From positions 248,001 to 312,000 of the forward strand of contig NHZP01000046.1 of assembly GCA_003313425.1 (NCBI GenBank): 64,000 bases of DNA, read 5' to 3'. Positions 1 through 10,294 of the stretch are shown here, one piece after another; the first letter of the stretch is position 1; every line of letters begins with the position of its first letter. Origin of the DNA: Pseudopyrenochaeta lycopersici. Taxonomy: Eukaryota > Ascomycota > Dothideomycetes > Pleosporales > Pseudopyrenochaetaceae. The notes beneath the pieces were generated by a model that did not search any database, was not told where the DNA came from, and saw only the letters and a list, made by a program, of their open reading frames with translations. The position numbers and the translations under genes were made by a program.

Positions 1-871
1 GCATTTCTGGCTTCTTCTGTGTTCGCTGCCCTCTCTGCCGTTCCCTCACTGGCTCGGCTGATGTCAATCACCATCTCCCGAGTATTCTCGCTATTCGTGC
101 TTTTGGAACTCGTCGTGCGCGAAAGGGTCGTCCCTCGATCCTGCTGGGCCACTGCTGGCCGCGACCGACAGCTGCGTTCGGAGGGAGTGGACCACGTCCT
201 GGTGCTCATAATTCTGGTTTCGTACTGCTCGGTGACATCTGTCTTCACAGGCACGACAACGGATGCCACCAGATAAGCTTTGATTTTCCACTTATCGCGA
301 GCTTTTGGATATGGCCGTCCTCGGAGGAAATTCTCATAGCTGTAGATCAGCTCGCCTTTGCCTGCTACAGGCGCTGCAAAAGCACAACACCAGATTGCGT
401 CGCTACAGAGCGCCGTGGATCTCCAACCTTACCATGCCTGGGCAAACGTGCCGGGCGAGCGTGGTGTCGAACCTTTTCCAAAAAAAAATAATAGCTCTCA
501 ATCTAACATGTCTCATTAATTTATTGTTCTTGCTTTGCTCTCCGCAGCAGTCATCACTACTGTTATTACTGCGTTACATGACATGACCATTACCTCTTAC
601 GGTTCTTCTTCCACTGCGAACGACCCTTTGTCAACAAACTGCCTCATGTCATATGCTACTCTTTACATCTTGAAACTATGGTGTGGCTCATGATAGGGAA
701 GTTTCCATCCTAGTCTTGCTAGGGAATGGTGCATACCCTTGCTAATCATCGATTCTAGAAGGCAATGGCGAAAGTCAACATCTGCGGATGAATGAATAAG
801 CGACATCCAAGTTGCTGCTTGCGAGTGGGATTTGAGCGAAGCAATATAAGTCTTTCAATCTTCCTGAAGCG
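1..871. other. No recognisable gene
   Basis: Short open frames occur on both strands (for example 19-276 and 305-586), but none resembles a family I know and none shows a convincing intron structure. I see no repeat structure here. The stretch ends where a 177-bp repeat starts at 872. Confidence 0.5.
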
Positions 872-1048
872 TAGCGCTGCACGTTTTGGCATAGTTGCAT
901 GTGCGAGAGATTTCAAAAAAGGCGTGTTTTAGCTGGTAAACAAAAATTGCCGTCATCACGATAAACATTTAGTGTTTTAATGCATTTAGATCTGATTGGC
1001 TATCAAAAGGTGGCCCGTGCCAGGGCGATGTTGGCGGTGCATGGGATA
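872..1048 (-). repeat. Solo 177-bp end of the piggyBac-like element
   Basis: On the minus strand this is the same 177-bp sequence that forms the left end of the piggyBac-like element at 7376-9411. In that copy it is interrupted by the pogo element; 79 + 98 bp remain, which again gives 177. It begins TATCCCATGCACC on the minus strand, as do the piggyBac ends near 10292 and 61229. The TA at 970-971 is the uninterrupted counterpart of the pogo target site. It may be a solo terminal fragment or a non-autonomous (MITE-like) derivative; the outer limits are set by where similarity stops. Confidence 0.75.
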
Positions 1049-1353
1049 GGGCAGTCACGCTGCAACTGTGTCGTGCATCGGGCGTTCGTCGACAAATTGA
1101 CAGTTGGCCCGTGGCAGCAACCCAGCAACCGAGCAAGCGCCGTGCAGCGTGCAGGGAGCAGCGGGGCACGCTGAGCGTGCTGAGCAAGCTGAGCGGGCTG
1201 AACGAGGAACAGCCAACGACGACGAGCAGACCCCAATGTCCAACCGCCAGCATGCTGCAACCACTCTTCATCTCAGCCTCGCAACATGCCTCACCAGATG
1301 TGCGGCTGGGCGTTGCCTGCACTCACCACCTACTTCCACTATGAAGTAACGCG
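1049..1353. other. Upstream region of the SesB-like gene
   Basis: About 300 bases between the repeat and the first exon of the lipase-NB-ARC gene. The short ORFs here overlap on both strands and match nothing I recognise. The promoter of the downstream gene probably lies here; I see no clear TATA or other element. Confidence 0.35.
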
Positions 1354-4124
1354 ATGCGGCGGCTCCTTGACTTCCGCTCGAAGAACAGCAAGGCGAAGGT
1401 ATCTCTCCTAAGCTGCCTTTCGTTGCATACGTTCTAACGTATAGGCAGGCTCCCGCAGAGCCCTCGGCATCCTCGGTGACAGCAGGGCTAGCTGCTGCAG
1501 TTGCGCAAGGCTTGCAAGTGGTTTGTGAAGGCACCGACCCAGTCATCGAGTATGCTTTCTCACTGCTCAGTTGCGCATGCAATAGCTAACCCGACACCAG
1601 CATCGTCGCCGTCCATGGCCTAAACGGCCACCGCGAGAAGACATGGACGACAAGCAACGGCGTCAACTGGCTGCGCGACCTCCTCCCCACCGACGTGCCG
1701 AACGCGCGCATATTCAGCTTGGGCTACGATGCGAACACGCACAGCAGCTCTCGCGTGAGCTGTCAGTACCTATTCGACCATGCACGAACGCTCGTGTCAG
1801 GCCTTTGCTTGGAGAGGGAGGTCACGCAGGTAGGCGACGAAGGAGATGTTACATACAGTAGCAAAGACTCAAGGCAAAGCAGACAAGCAAGCGGCCGATC
1901 ATCTTCGTGGCGCACAGCCTAGGCGGAATCATTGTGAAGAGTGTAGGCGTGCTTTCTATGTCCGTTGTGGCTCGCTCGACTGACAGACAGGCGCTCATCC
2001 ACTCCGATGCTGCTCGACGAGGCGCTCTCGAAGAGCACCGCTCGATCAAGCTATCAACGTACGGTGTCATGTTCATGGGTACACCGCACCAAGGCGGCAG
2101 CGGAGTGGCGCTCGGCAGGCTGATGGTCAACGTCGCGTCGGTGTTTGTGGCGGCAGACGACCGGCTGTTGCGACATCTCGAGCGGGACTCGGAGTGGCTG
2201 CAGCAACAGCTTGGGCAGTACGGGCCGATCAGCGGGGACTTTGTGACCAAGTATGCATTTGAGGAGTACGCGACGCCCACAGTGCTTGGCCGGTCGATTG
2301 TGGTTAGTTATAATGAAGGGATCAGTACGTAACGGCTACTAAGTAACATTCATAGGTTGTTCCCCGAGCGTCCGCTGTGGTGCCAGGCGCAGCGGACGGC
2401 GAGCCGATCGCGATACATGCGGACCACATCCATATGGTCAAGTTTGGGTCGAAGACGGACGCCGGATACAAGACGGTGTCAGGCCACCTGCGAGTCATGG
2501 CTGCGAGAGCGGGCGACACGATCGGTGGACGATGGGATACAGAAGGCAGGGTGAACGCGGGTACGTAGACTTGAACTGGCGATTACGTATATAAAGTCAG
2601 AAGTAGTAATGACAAGTGGTTTGCAGTTCGCGCCAATGGACCTATTGAGTCGTTTATTGTTCAGTTCAGGGTGCCAGAGGTGTCGCACGTCGAGCGCTTC
2701 GTTGGCCGGGACGAGGAACTGGACACGATCCACCAAGAGCTTCTGCATGATGGCTCTCGCAAGACAGTCATTGTGCACGGCCTGGGTGGGATGGGCAAGA
2801 CTCAGCTCGCATTAGCATATGCACAGCGACATAGAGAGGAGCGCTCAGCGGTGTTGTGGGTGAACAGCAAGGACGTAGACACACTAAAGCAAGGCTATGT
2901 CGCTGCCGCGAAACAGATCTTTCGCGATCATCCGTCGCTGATCCACTTGAAGGGTATCGCTGAGGGCAGCAACCTCGACGAAGCGATAGAGGCGGTCAAA
3001 CGGTGGCTGATCATCTACGACAACTACGACACGCCGAAGCTTCCAGGACGCGTTGAGGCGGGTACTTTCGATATCCGAACTTTCCTCCCTGAAGCCCACC
3101 AGGGAGCCATACTGATCACGACGCGGTCTTCTCAGCTGAGAGTGGGTCGCCCTGTCGCGGTGAGGAAGCTGCAGAATATCGAGCACAGCGTGGAGATTCT
3201 TGCGCATGCGTCTGGTCGGGAGGGGCTTAGTAGCGGTAGGTTGCATCTCTTACTGTACTACTATCGTAACTTACTAACATTAGGTCAAGACGCCGACGCT
3301 CGTAAGCTAGCCGAAGAGCTTGATGGTCTGCCACTTGCTCTTGCCACAGCCGGGGCCTACCTCCACCAGGTGACGACCAGCTTCGCCGACTACCTCCGGC
3401 TGTACAAGGAATCGTGGCTTCGGCTGCAGCAGAGACGCCGCAGCTGCTGTCGTACGAAGACCGAGCGCTGTATTCAACGTGGGGCGTCTCCCTCGATCAT
3501 GTCAAGCAGCAGAGCTCGCTCGCAGTGAAGCTTCTTCAGCTGTGGGCGTACTTTGACAACCAGGACGTCTGGTTCGAGCTTCTGCGAGAATGCCGGCAAG
3601 ATGGTCCTGAGTGGTTCTCGGAGCTAACGGAGGACACGCTTAGCTTTGACGAGGCAGTGAGAGTGCTCTGCGACCACGCGCTGGTGGAGGCAGACGCTAC
3701 GTTCAGAGATGACAGCGTAGAGTCGCGGGGTTACAGCATGCACAGCTGCGTGCACTCGTGGACGAAGCATGTAGTGAACGAGGGATGGGATGGCAGCATA
3801 GCCAGACTCGCCGTAAACTGTGTAGGGCGGCACGTGCCAATGAACGACAGATCTCTGTACTGGGTCACGGAGCAGCGGCTTGTTCGACATGCTAATCGGT
3901 GCCAAGGGTTCATTAGTACAGGCCTAGCTGGGCAGGATAACGACGAATCTGTACTTGCGGCAGTCCACAACTTGGGCAACCTCTTTGCAGACCTAGGACG
4001 GGTAGATGAGGCAGAGAAGATGTACCAGCGAGCGCTGCAAGGCAAAGAGAAGGCATGGGGACCAGAGCACACATCAACACTCGGCACGGTCAACAAAGAG
4101 AAAATCGATATTTGGCTGGTATAA
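1354..4124 (+). pseudogene. SesB-like NLR: alpha/beta-hydrolase (lipase)-NB-ARC-TPR, frameshifted
   Basis: A fungal STAND receptor of the SesB type. The likely exons are 1354-1398, 1449-1549, 1601-1829, 1883-1942, 1991-2302, 2356-2560, 2627-3235 and 3284-4124. Seven short introns keep phase and restore the family sequence. The N-terminal domain is an alpha/beta hydrolase: IVAVHGLNG oxyanion strand, AHSLGG nucleophile elbow with the serine, and a later HADHIHMVKF histidine. NB-ARC follows, with the P-loop GLGGMGKT and the GLPLAL motif. The end is one TPR (NLGNLFADLGRVDEAEKMYQ). The frame breaks near 3431-3434, after WLRLQQ: the sequence resumes as TPQLLSYEDRALYSTW in another frame, consistent with a 1-nt deletion. 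Relatives usually carry many TPRs; this one stops after about one. It is therefore probably non-functional unless the frameshift is an assembly error. The encoded role would be an intracellular receptor with a lipase effector for cell death or incompatibility. Confidence 0.85.
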
Positions 4125-4363
4125 TAGAACGAATACAAAGAGGGGTTTACGGGCGCGTGAAATGACGCAAGACTGACATTCCGAAGAGGGGAAATAGCTT
4201 ATAGGCTTACACATGCCGTTTTGTTAGAAACGTCACAATGACACTCTAGATTATTTAACCTACTGCGAGCGGGCTCATGCAAATAAAATATTTTCTCTTG
4301 TGCTATAATTCTAGATAACACCTTGTTTTACAGGTACTTCTCACTGCCTAGTCGTAAGACGAA

Positions 4364-6737
4364 ATGGCGAACGGAAGGCGCCTTGAGCTAACAGCTATCG
4401 ATGATCTTGACAATGAAAAGCGAGTTCGCCTCCTTGGCGTCATCGACAGGATACGTGAGCTCGGAGTTGGTGAGAATGTATCTCTACCTCAGGTATGGAT
4501 CGAAATCATAAACTCGAATCGGTCACTGATTACACAGCTGGTTGTTGTCGGAGATCAATCGAGCGGAAAATCATCACTGTTGGAAAGCATCACTGAACTG
4601 TCGTTTCCCATCGCGAGTGACCTCTGCACACGATTTGCAACGCAAATCGTTCTGCGCCGGGCGCCGATAGACAAGACGGAAGTGAAGATCACTATTGTTC
4701 CTGGACCAAGTGCTCAACTAGATGAAGAGGCCAAAGGTCGCTTGCTCGGCTTTGAACGAAGCCTCATGGCTGATCAGTTCGATATGAACCAGTTCCAAAG
4801 CATATTTGACGCTGTAAGTACTTGCTGTCACTTTGGGCAGAAACACATTCAGGGAATTTAGGCCGCAGAATGCATGCGAGTGCCAGGCCCAAGCACAAAA
4901 GATTTAGAAAACATCGACAAAAGGTTTTCTGATGATATTTTGAGGATTGAGCTGTCTGGGCCTGACCTTCATCACATCAGTGTCGTTGATGTTCCAGGAT
5001 TGTTCCATAGTGAGTAGCAGCAAGCTTTGCCAATGCCTTGTCTCTATCTAACCATGAAGACCCTACCAAGTATCAGACTAAGGAAGACCGGGTAATCATC
5101 CGGAAACTGATCGAAAACTACATTACGGACAAACGAACTATCATCCTGCAGGTAGCCCAAACCATTAAGTCATTATGGGAATTAACAGTTGTCAGTGCTG
5201 TCATGGACGCACGGAACAATCTTGCAAATCAAGAAGTGTAGGTGGTATGATGTTTCAACGGTCGTTTTTACACTAATGATTTAACAGGTTTTCCATGGCT
5301 CGAGCGGCTGATGCAGCAGGAAGACGTACCGTTGGAATAATCACAAAATGCGATGCCTTGCAATCTGGAGACGAACAAGGCGTGAGCGTCTGTACGGAAA
5401 CCAAGTCGGCTTGAGTAACGTCGTTATAGGTATTCCGGATCGCTAATAATGAGGTTGAAAAGCTCATTCACGGTTGGTTCGTTATCAAGAATCGGTCCAC
5501 CCAAGACATTAGGGATGGTATGACTATTGAGGGCCGTCACCAAAGCGAAAGGCACTTTTTCTCGACAGCTGCTCCTTGGACGGACCTAAAGAGAGATCAC
5601 GTTGGCATTCATGCACTGAAAAGCTTCCTTGGAGGCCTCCTGCATGACCATATCAAGAGTGAGTTTCCGGACGTAGTTTGTGATATCGAGCGGCTTTGCT
5701 CGGAGACTCAGCAGGAGCTGCAGATACTCGGACCATCGCGCCAAACCAGCCTGGACCAAAGGCGATTCTTAACACGGATCGCGAGTATGTATCAGCAAGG
5801 CGTTACGGATTCTTTAAGCGGGAGCTATGATCCAGAAATCTCTGTGGATAGTCCACTCAAGCTTCGTATGCATATACGCGAGCTAAACGATAGATTCGCG
5901 GAGGCAATGGCACGTGATGGGCATGCAAGAGTGTTTCGCACCGTAGAAGACTCTATTGACCAAGACTTTGCGCGTTCCAATGGCGGCAATGATGACATTT
6001 ACGAATGGATCAAAGATAATTACCGACACTCTCGAGGGGTAGAACTGCCGGGCACAGTAAATCCCATTGTTCTTGAAAGTTTATTTCGTCAACAGTCTAG
6101 TCCATGGAAGGAAGTCGCAGCGGTTTACGTTAAGAGGGTCATGACTTCCATTCATAAGTTCAACAAGAGTATACTCTTGCGGTTGGTTTTCGATAGTGGG
6201 TTGAGACAGAAGCTTGAAGCGAGATTATCCCAGCATGAGAGAAAGGCACAGGTCGAGGCTGACAAACAATTATCCACGATCCTCAACGACGAGCGAGGCG
6301 GAATCCTTCAGACAGTAAATCATTATTACGCAGATACGTTAGACGCAGTTCGACAAGAGCGGGTGATCGCAAGACTGAAAGCTATGGGCTTCCGAGATGG
6401 CTCAGCATTTAATATGACCAGGTTGCTACCAGGCATTCATCTCAGCAACGAGAAACAGGCGGTTAATGACATCCATGACATCCTAAAGGCCTACTACAAA
6501 GTAGCTATGAAGCGTTTTACAGACAACATAGTACTTCAGGTCACTGAAAGATGCATACTCGGTCAAAAAGGCCCTGTAAGGGTTTTGTCCCCGGACATGA
6601 TTGGTGATCTCAGCGAAAGCGAATTGATGGAAATTGCAGCCGAGAACTTTGCGACTTCAAGTGCAAGGCATGAACTGAATGCAAAACAGGAGCGGTTACA
6701 GAGCGCGTTAGAGGTAGCGAAGGAAGTGGTTCTCTAG
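4364..6737 (+). CDS. Dynamin-like GTPase (Mx/dynamin superfamily)
   Basis: A large GTPase of the fungal dynamin-like family, thought to remodel membranes. The GTPase domain shows G1 GDQSSGKSS, a G2 threonine in DLCTRFATQ, G3 DVPG and G4 TKCD. A middle/stalk region and a C-terminal GED-like helical region (ELMEIAAENFATSSARHELN) follow. Likely introns are 4493-4537 (45 nt; its removal joins SLPQ directly to LVVVGDQ as in relatives), 4814-4861, one from about 5011 to the acceptor just before ACCCTACC near 5059, 5238-5287 and 5382-5429. At 5152-5195 there is an intron-like GT...AG stretch of 44 nt. Splicing it would break the frame, so it is read here as coding; relatives lack these residues, so either a 1-nt indel or a different splice choice is involved. 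No pleckstrin or proline-rich domain is visible. It lies 240 bp downstream of an NLR, but no functional link is shown. Confidence 0.85.
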
Positions 6738-6920
6738 TTTGAGCATCGCGATAGGGTCAAGAATGACACACAAGACGATTCAACGATCGTGTTATCAGCT
6801 AAAAGCATTATAGGTTAGTTCCTCGGTATTGAAATCGAAGAATTGATCTGATAGGCTCTGAGTTCGTATATTCTGCCATACAAAATTCTAGGTGGAGCCA
6901 CTTGAGTAATATTGAGAAAT

Positions 6921-7375
6921 CTAGCTGGGAACGATAAGGCTTTGTAAGTGAAATCCATCTTCCTCTTGCGACCGGCTGCATTTAGCCTCTACTTCGTCTT
7001 CTACCTCTACCTCGCCTTCTTCTGGACGTAGATTAGCGTTGAGTTCGTTGAGCCTGCCTTTCCTTAGCCAGTGTTTTAGACACTCTATCTGCTCAATTGT
7101 CTTTGCTCCCAAGCTGGCCCTGCTCCATGGTATTTGACGTCGCGCGCCCGAGAAGACTCGCTCTGCCTCTGCTGACATTGCTGGTACCGAAAGGATATCG
7201 ATTGCCATGCGGGAAAGGCGTGGATATCGTGTTCGTTGCTGCTCTTGACACCACCACTCTAGCGTAGTCTTGGTAGAGATCTCGGTAGGGTCGGCTTCGA
7301 TGAAAGACTCCCAGTCGTCGGCGAATTTTTAAACCACGTTCAGATCTCGCTTAAGAAGATCATATTCGTTAGGCT
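6921..7375 (-). pseudogene. hAT transposase C-terminal fragment
   Basis: The minus strand encodes the hAT-family dimerisation region: WWCQEQQRTRYPRLSRMA followed by ILSVPAMSAEAERVFSGA and LGAKTIEQIECLKHWL. These are the conserved C-terminal signature of hobo/Ac/Tam3 transposases. An in-frame stop lies upstream, before KFADDWESF. The sequence is cut at about 7375, where the piggyBac terminal repeat begins. No terminal inverted repeats or N-terminal zinc finger are present. It is a dead fragment. Confidence 0.85.
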
Positions 7376-7454
7376 TATCCCATGCACCGCCAACATCGCC
7401 CTGGCACGGGCCACCTTTTGATAGCCAATCAGATCTAAATGCATTAAAACACTA

Positions 7455-9311
7455 ACGTACTTCACAAGCGAGTTAGTCACACAAGCGAATTAGTCAAGCA
7501 TTTCTTGGCACCACGAACAACATCACCATCTTCTTGCATCATGACACTATCATCTAATTTTGTATAATAATTACATTGCGCAAGGGCCCTTGCGTGTTGG
7601 GCAAGTCCTTATATTATGCCCGGTTGACATACACCCCCTACAGCGGCGCAGAGCTCGACTTGAATCCTTTGGTGCCGCATCGCCACCCTCACTTTGTGTA
7701 GCTTCTGGAGGTGCTATAGACTCCTGTGATAGCTTAACTGCCTCCTTGATTGTAAGATTCTCTCTTTGGGTAATATACTTGACTTTAACGTTGCGCTTTT
7801 TAACCACTTTAGCGGTGAGAGCCTTTGAACGCTCGAGTTCCTCGGTTATGATTGCTGACGCTCGTAAAGCCAATTTAGCACTCTTCGCTACCTTTTTCAT
7901 TGCCACCATCGTAGGTGACGTGGACGCCCAAGCAAATGTTGTCGGCGTCTTATAGCTCTCTGGCTTCTCAATCTGGCGCACCGTTTTGGGTGTGTTGGTG
8001 ACAGAATTTGTTGAGGACGAACAAGGCTCAGAGGGTGGTGCTGGGTTGATCATACCTAATCCGTCAAGCACCTCATCGGGATTGAATAGAAAAATACTGG
8101 TGGCTTTAAAGGCGCTTTCGATATTGCTGTTACTCAGCGCGTAAGGACGAGCAGCAGCGTAGATCTGAAGGAAGTCGTCCACATCAACGTGGTTCTGGCC
8201 ATCACGAGCCAACATCTCTACCCCTCGACGGTAGCGCTTCTTAACTGAACTGAAGCAGGCAACATCTAATGGTTGCAGAATATGCGAGGAATGTGAGGGT
8301 AGCCATAACGGGATAATGTGGTTTTTCCTTGCGTAGGTCTTAAATGGCTCTGAACAGTGGCGGCTGTGTCCATCTATAATGAGGAGTCGTCTGGTGCCTT
8401 TGGTGTGTTGCTTCGTATAAGGATCAAACACCTCTATAAGCTATATATAACCTAATCTGTCATTAGACTATCCGGTTTCGCTATGGCCGATCACCCAGTC
8501 ATCTGGAAGGCCTGCGTCCTTATTAAATTAGACGTTCTGGAACACCTTCCCTTTAGCGATAACCATGGCTGGTATACGGCGTTTGGCGACATTTATGCAT
8601 TTGATAACCGTCATGCAGTCACGATCACCAGGCTGTATGTGGTATTTAGAGCCATCTCTTGCCGTGACAACTTTGGCTGTACTAATATCACCTCTTAGAA
8701 AGCCTTATCTCGTCCATGTTGTAGATATCATCGTCTTGTATGCCATACTTGTTCGCCACATTCTTGAAAAGCTGAAAATGCTCCTTGATCACCTCAGGGT
8801 CCTCCCGTTTGCTCTTTGGTAGTCGTATTTCTTGCTCTACGCAATTTGCACTTCAGGGGTGCGTCCAACGTCGTTGTTGACCCAATTGACACCAACTGGT
8901 GGGTTACCCCGCAGTCGACGTAGCAAGTTTGCGGTATCTTCAACCATACGCTTGCGAGGGGGGTATCTGCGGGCGGCAAGGTCCAATATCCACTCGGTCA
9001 ATGTCTGTTCTTCATCATCGTCAAGGTTTCTGTTGTTTGCAACGGTTTCGGTGCGTGCAGGGTGGCCTTGGAGGCGGCGTCTGAGTGTTTCATGGTTTAC
9101 GCGATATATACTCGCTGCTCTCCTAATACTTGAGATTTCGTTCTTGTGTAACGCTTTTATTGCACAGTCGATTCTTCCTTCTCGCGTATTGCCCTGAATC
9201 TTCGAATTTATGGGCATGGTGGTGATGAGGTAGACGGATGAAATGTTTTGGTGAGTGTCTTGGCACGCTTGACTAATTCGCTTGTGTGACTAACTCGCTT
9301 GTGAAGTACGT
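7455..9311 (-). mobile_element. pogo/Fot1-type transposon with perfect 45-bp TIRs and TA duplication
   Basis: The element is bounded by perfect 45-bp terminal inverted repeats (7455-7499 and 9267-9311) starting ACGTACTTCACAAGCGAG. It is flanked by TA at 7453-7454 and 9312-9313. Each TIR contains two near-identical 17-bp units (left TIR 7463-7479 and 7480-7496, CACAAGCGARTTAGTCA), a likely double transposase-binding site. The uninterrupted target is seen in the paralogous repeat at 872-1048, so the insertion and the TA duplication are directly demonstrated. Length is 1857 bp, typical of Fot1/pogo elements. The internal transposase is broken. Confidence 0.95.
7571..9217 (-). pseudogene. pogo/Fot1-family DDE transposase, degraded
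   Basis: Read on the minus strand, the protein starts at 9217 with a psq-type helix-turn-helix (IDCAIKALHKNEISSIRRAA) and a CENP-B-type HTH (DDDEEQTLTEWI, then RKRMVEDTANLLRRLRG). The DDE_1 core contains NMDE (first Asp), LLIIDGHSRH (second Asp) and HILQPLDVACF (third Asp). The C-terminus has a zinc knuckle of the form CRGCMSTGHNIRTC. Between about 8700 and 8430 there are in-frame stops (QNV*FN, ETG*SN, YI*LI), two of them at positions where relatives have Trp, consistent with TGG to TAG changes. A frameshift lies near the first Asp. The terminal repeats are intact, so the copy might still be moved by another element's transposase. Confidence 0.9.
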
Positions 9312-9569
9312 TAAATGTTTATCGTGATGACGGCAATTTTTGTTTACCAGCTAAAACACGCCTTTTTTGAAATCTCTCGCACATGCAACTATGCCAAAAC
9401 GTGCAGCGCTATTAAGTAATAATACTAATTTCGTAAAATATACGAAGTACAGTAAAAAAGCTGGAGATTTTCCTGATCTTTCGTTAACGCCGCCACCTAC
9501 CTAGCAACCGCTCAGAATTAGTAACCCACATACTTTTGGACGCTCTCTCTTACCTAAAGGTGTAGATGT

Positions 9570-10294
9570 TAACTCTCCTATTGCTTTTTTCGGCTTATTT
9601 TTTAACGCAGATGTCCTCGATCAGATCGTATACCATACAAATCAGCACGCCGAGAAGCTTCAAGCTAACGCACCACCAACGCCAGCCCACCGGAGGTGGA
9701 AACCTACGTCTTTAAGCGAACTATATACGTACTTTACAATCGTCGTTTATATAGGAGTCCATAGGGAGCCCTCACTCATTAAATACTAGCAAAAACTTCA
9801 TAGTACAGCGCCTCAGCATAAGATCAATCGCTACATGGCGAAGGAGCGATAGGAGCAGCTTAACCAATACCTGTACTGTACAGAAGTCAATCAGAGCTTT
9901 AAGTCGCCCTTTGGCCGTATATAGGATCTCTCAGAGACGCTCCGCGAGCGCTCCTTTAAGTATTGGACACCTAGAGTCCACCTCTGTGTTAATGAGGCTA
10001 TCGCGAGATTTACTGGACGCGCGAGCGAGCTTGTACAGTAATGATCAAGACAAAGCCAACTCCAGAGGGCTTCCAAATGTGGTGTTTAGCTAACGACAGA
10101 GTAATACTAAACTGGTTATTTCATGCCAGAGGACGAGGGCCTGTCAATTTACTCAACTTACCTGCTAACGCGCCAGCTTTTACTCCTACAGAGTCAGTCC
10201 CCGTCACTCTTGTACTCGCCGTAGACGCTGCTAGCCGTCGCCTTTTCCCGCCGAATCTCCACATTGTGTGGGACGACAATCTCTTTAATACTAT
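9570..10294 (+). pseudogene. piggyBac-like transposase, N-terminal half, degraded
   Basis: The plus strand reads SPIAFFGLFFNADVLDQIV, then LSELYTYFTIVVYIGVHREP, NEAIARFTGRASELV and KPTPEGFQMWCLAN, followed by FPPNLHIVWDDNLFN. These blocks are in the order seen in fungal piggyBac (DDE_Tnp_1_7) transposases. Stops interrupt it (KY*, ER*EQL, GRI*DL); relatives have Trp there, which fits TGG to TAG. The first catalytic Asp of the usual DEA motif is Asn here (VNEAI), again a G-to-A type change. A frameshift precedes KTKPTPEG. The frame ends at the chimeric junction at 10294. Confidence 0.85.

Larger units (their letters stand above)
7376..10294 (+). mobile_element. piggyBac-like element A, 5' half (interrupted)
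   Basis: This is the left part of a piggyBac-type DNA transposon on the plus strand. It starts at TATCCCATGCACCGCC with the 177-bp end (7376-7454 plus 9314-9411), split by the nested pogo element. The N-terminal half of the transposase follows, from about 9570. It stops at 10294, where the sequence runs directly into the left terminal sequence of an oppositely oriented 3' half. No TTAA target duplication can be identified with confidence at the left end. Confidence 0.75.
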
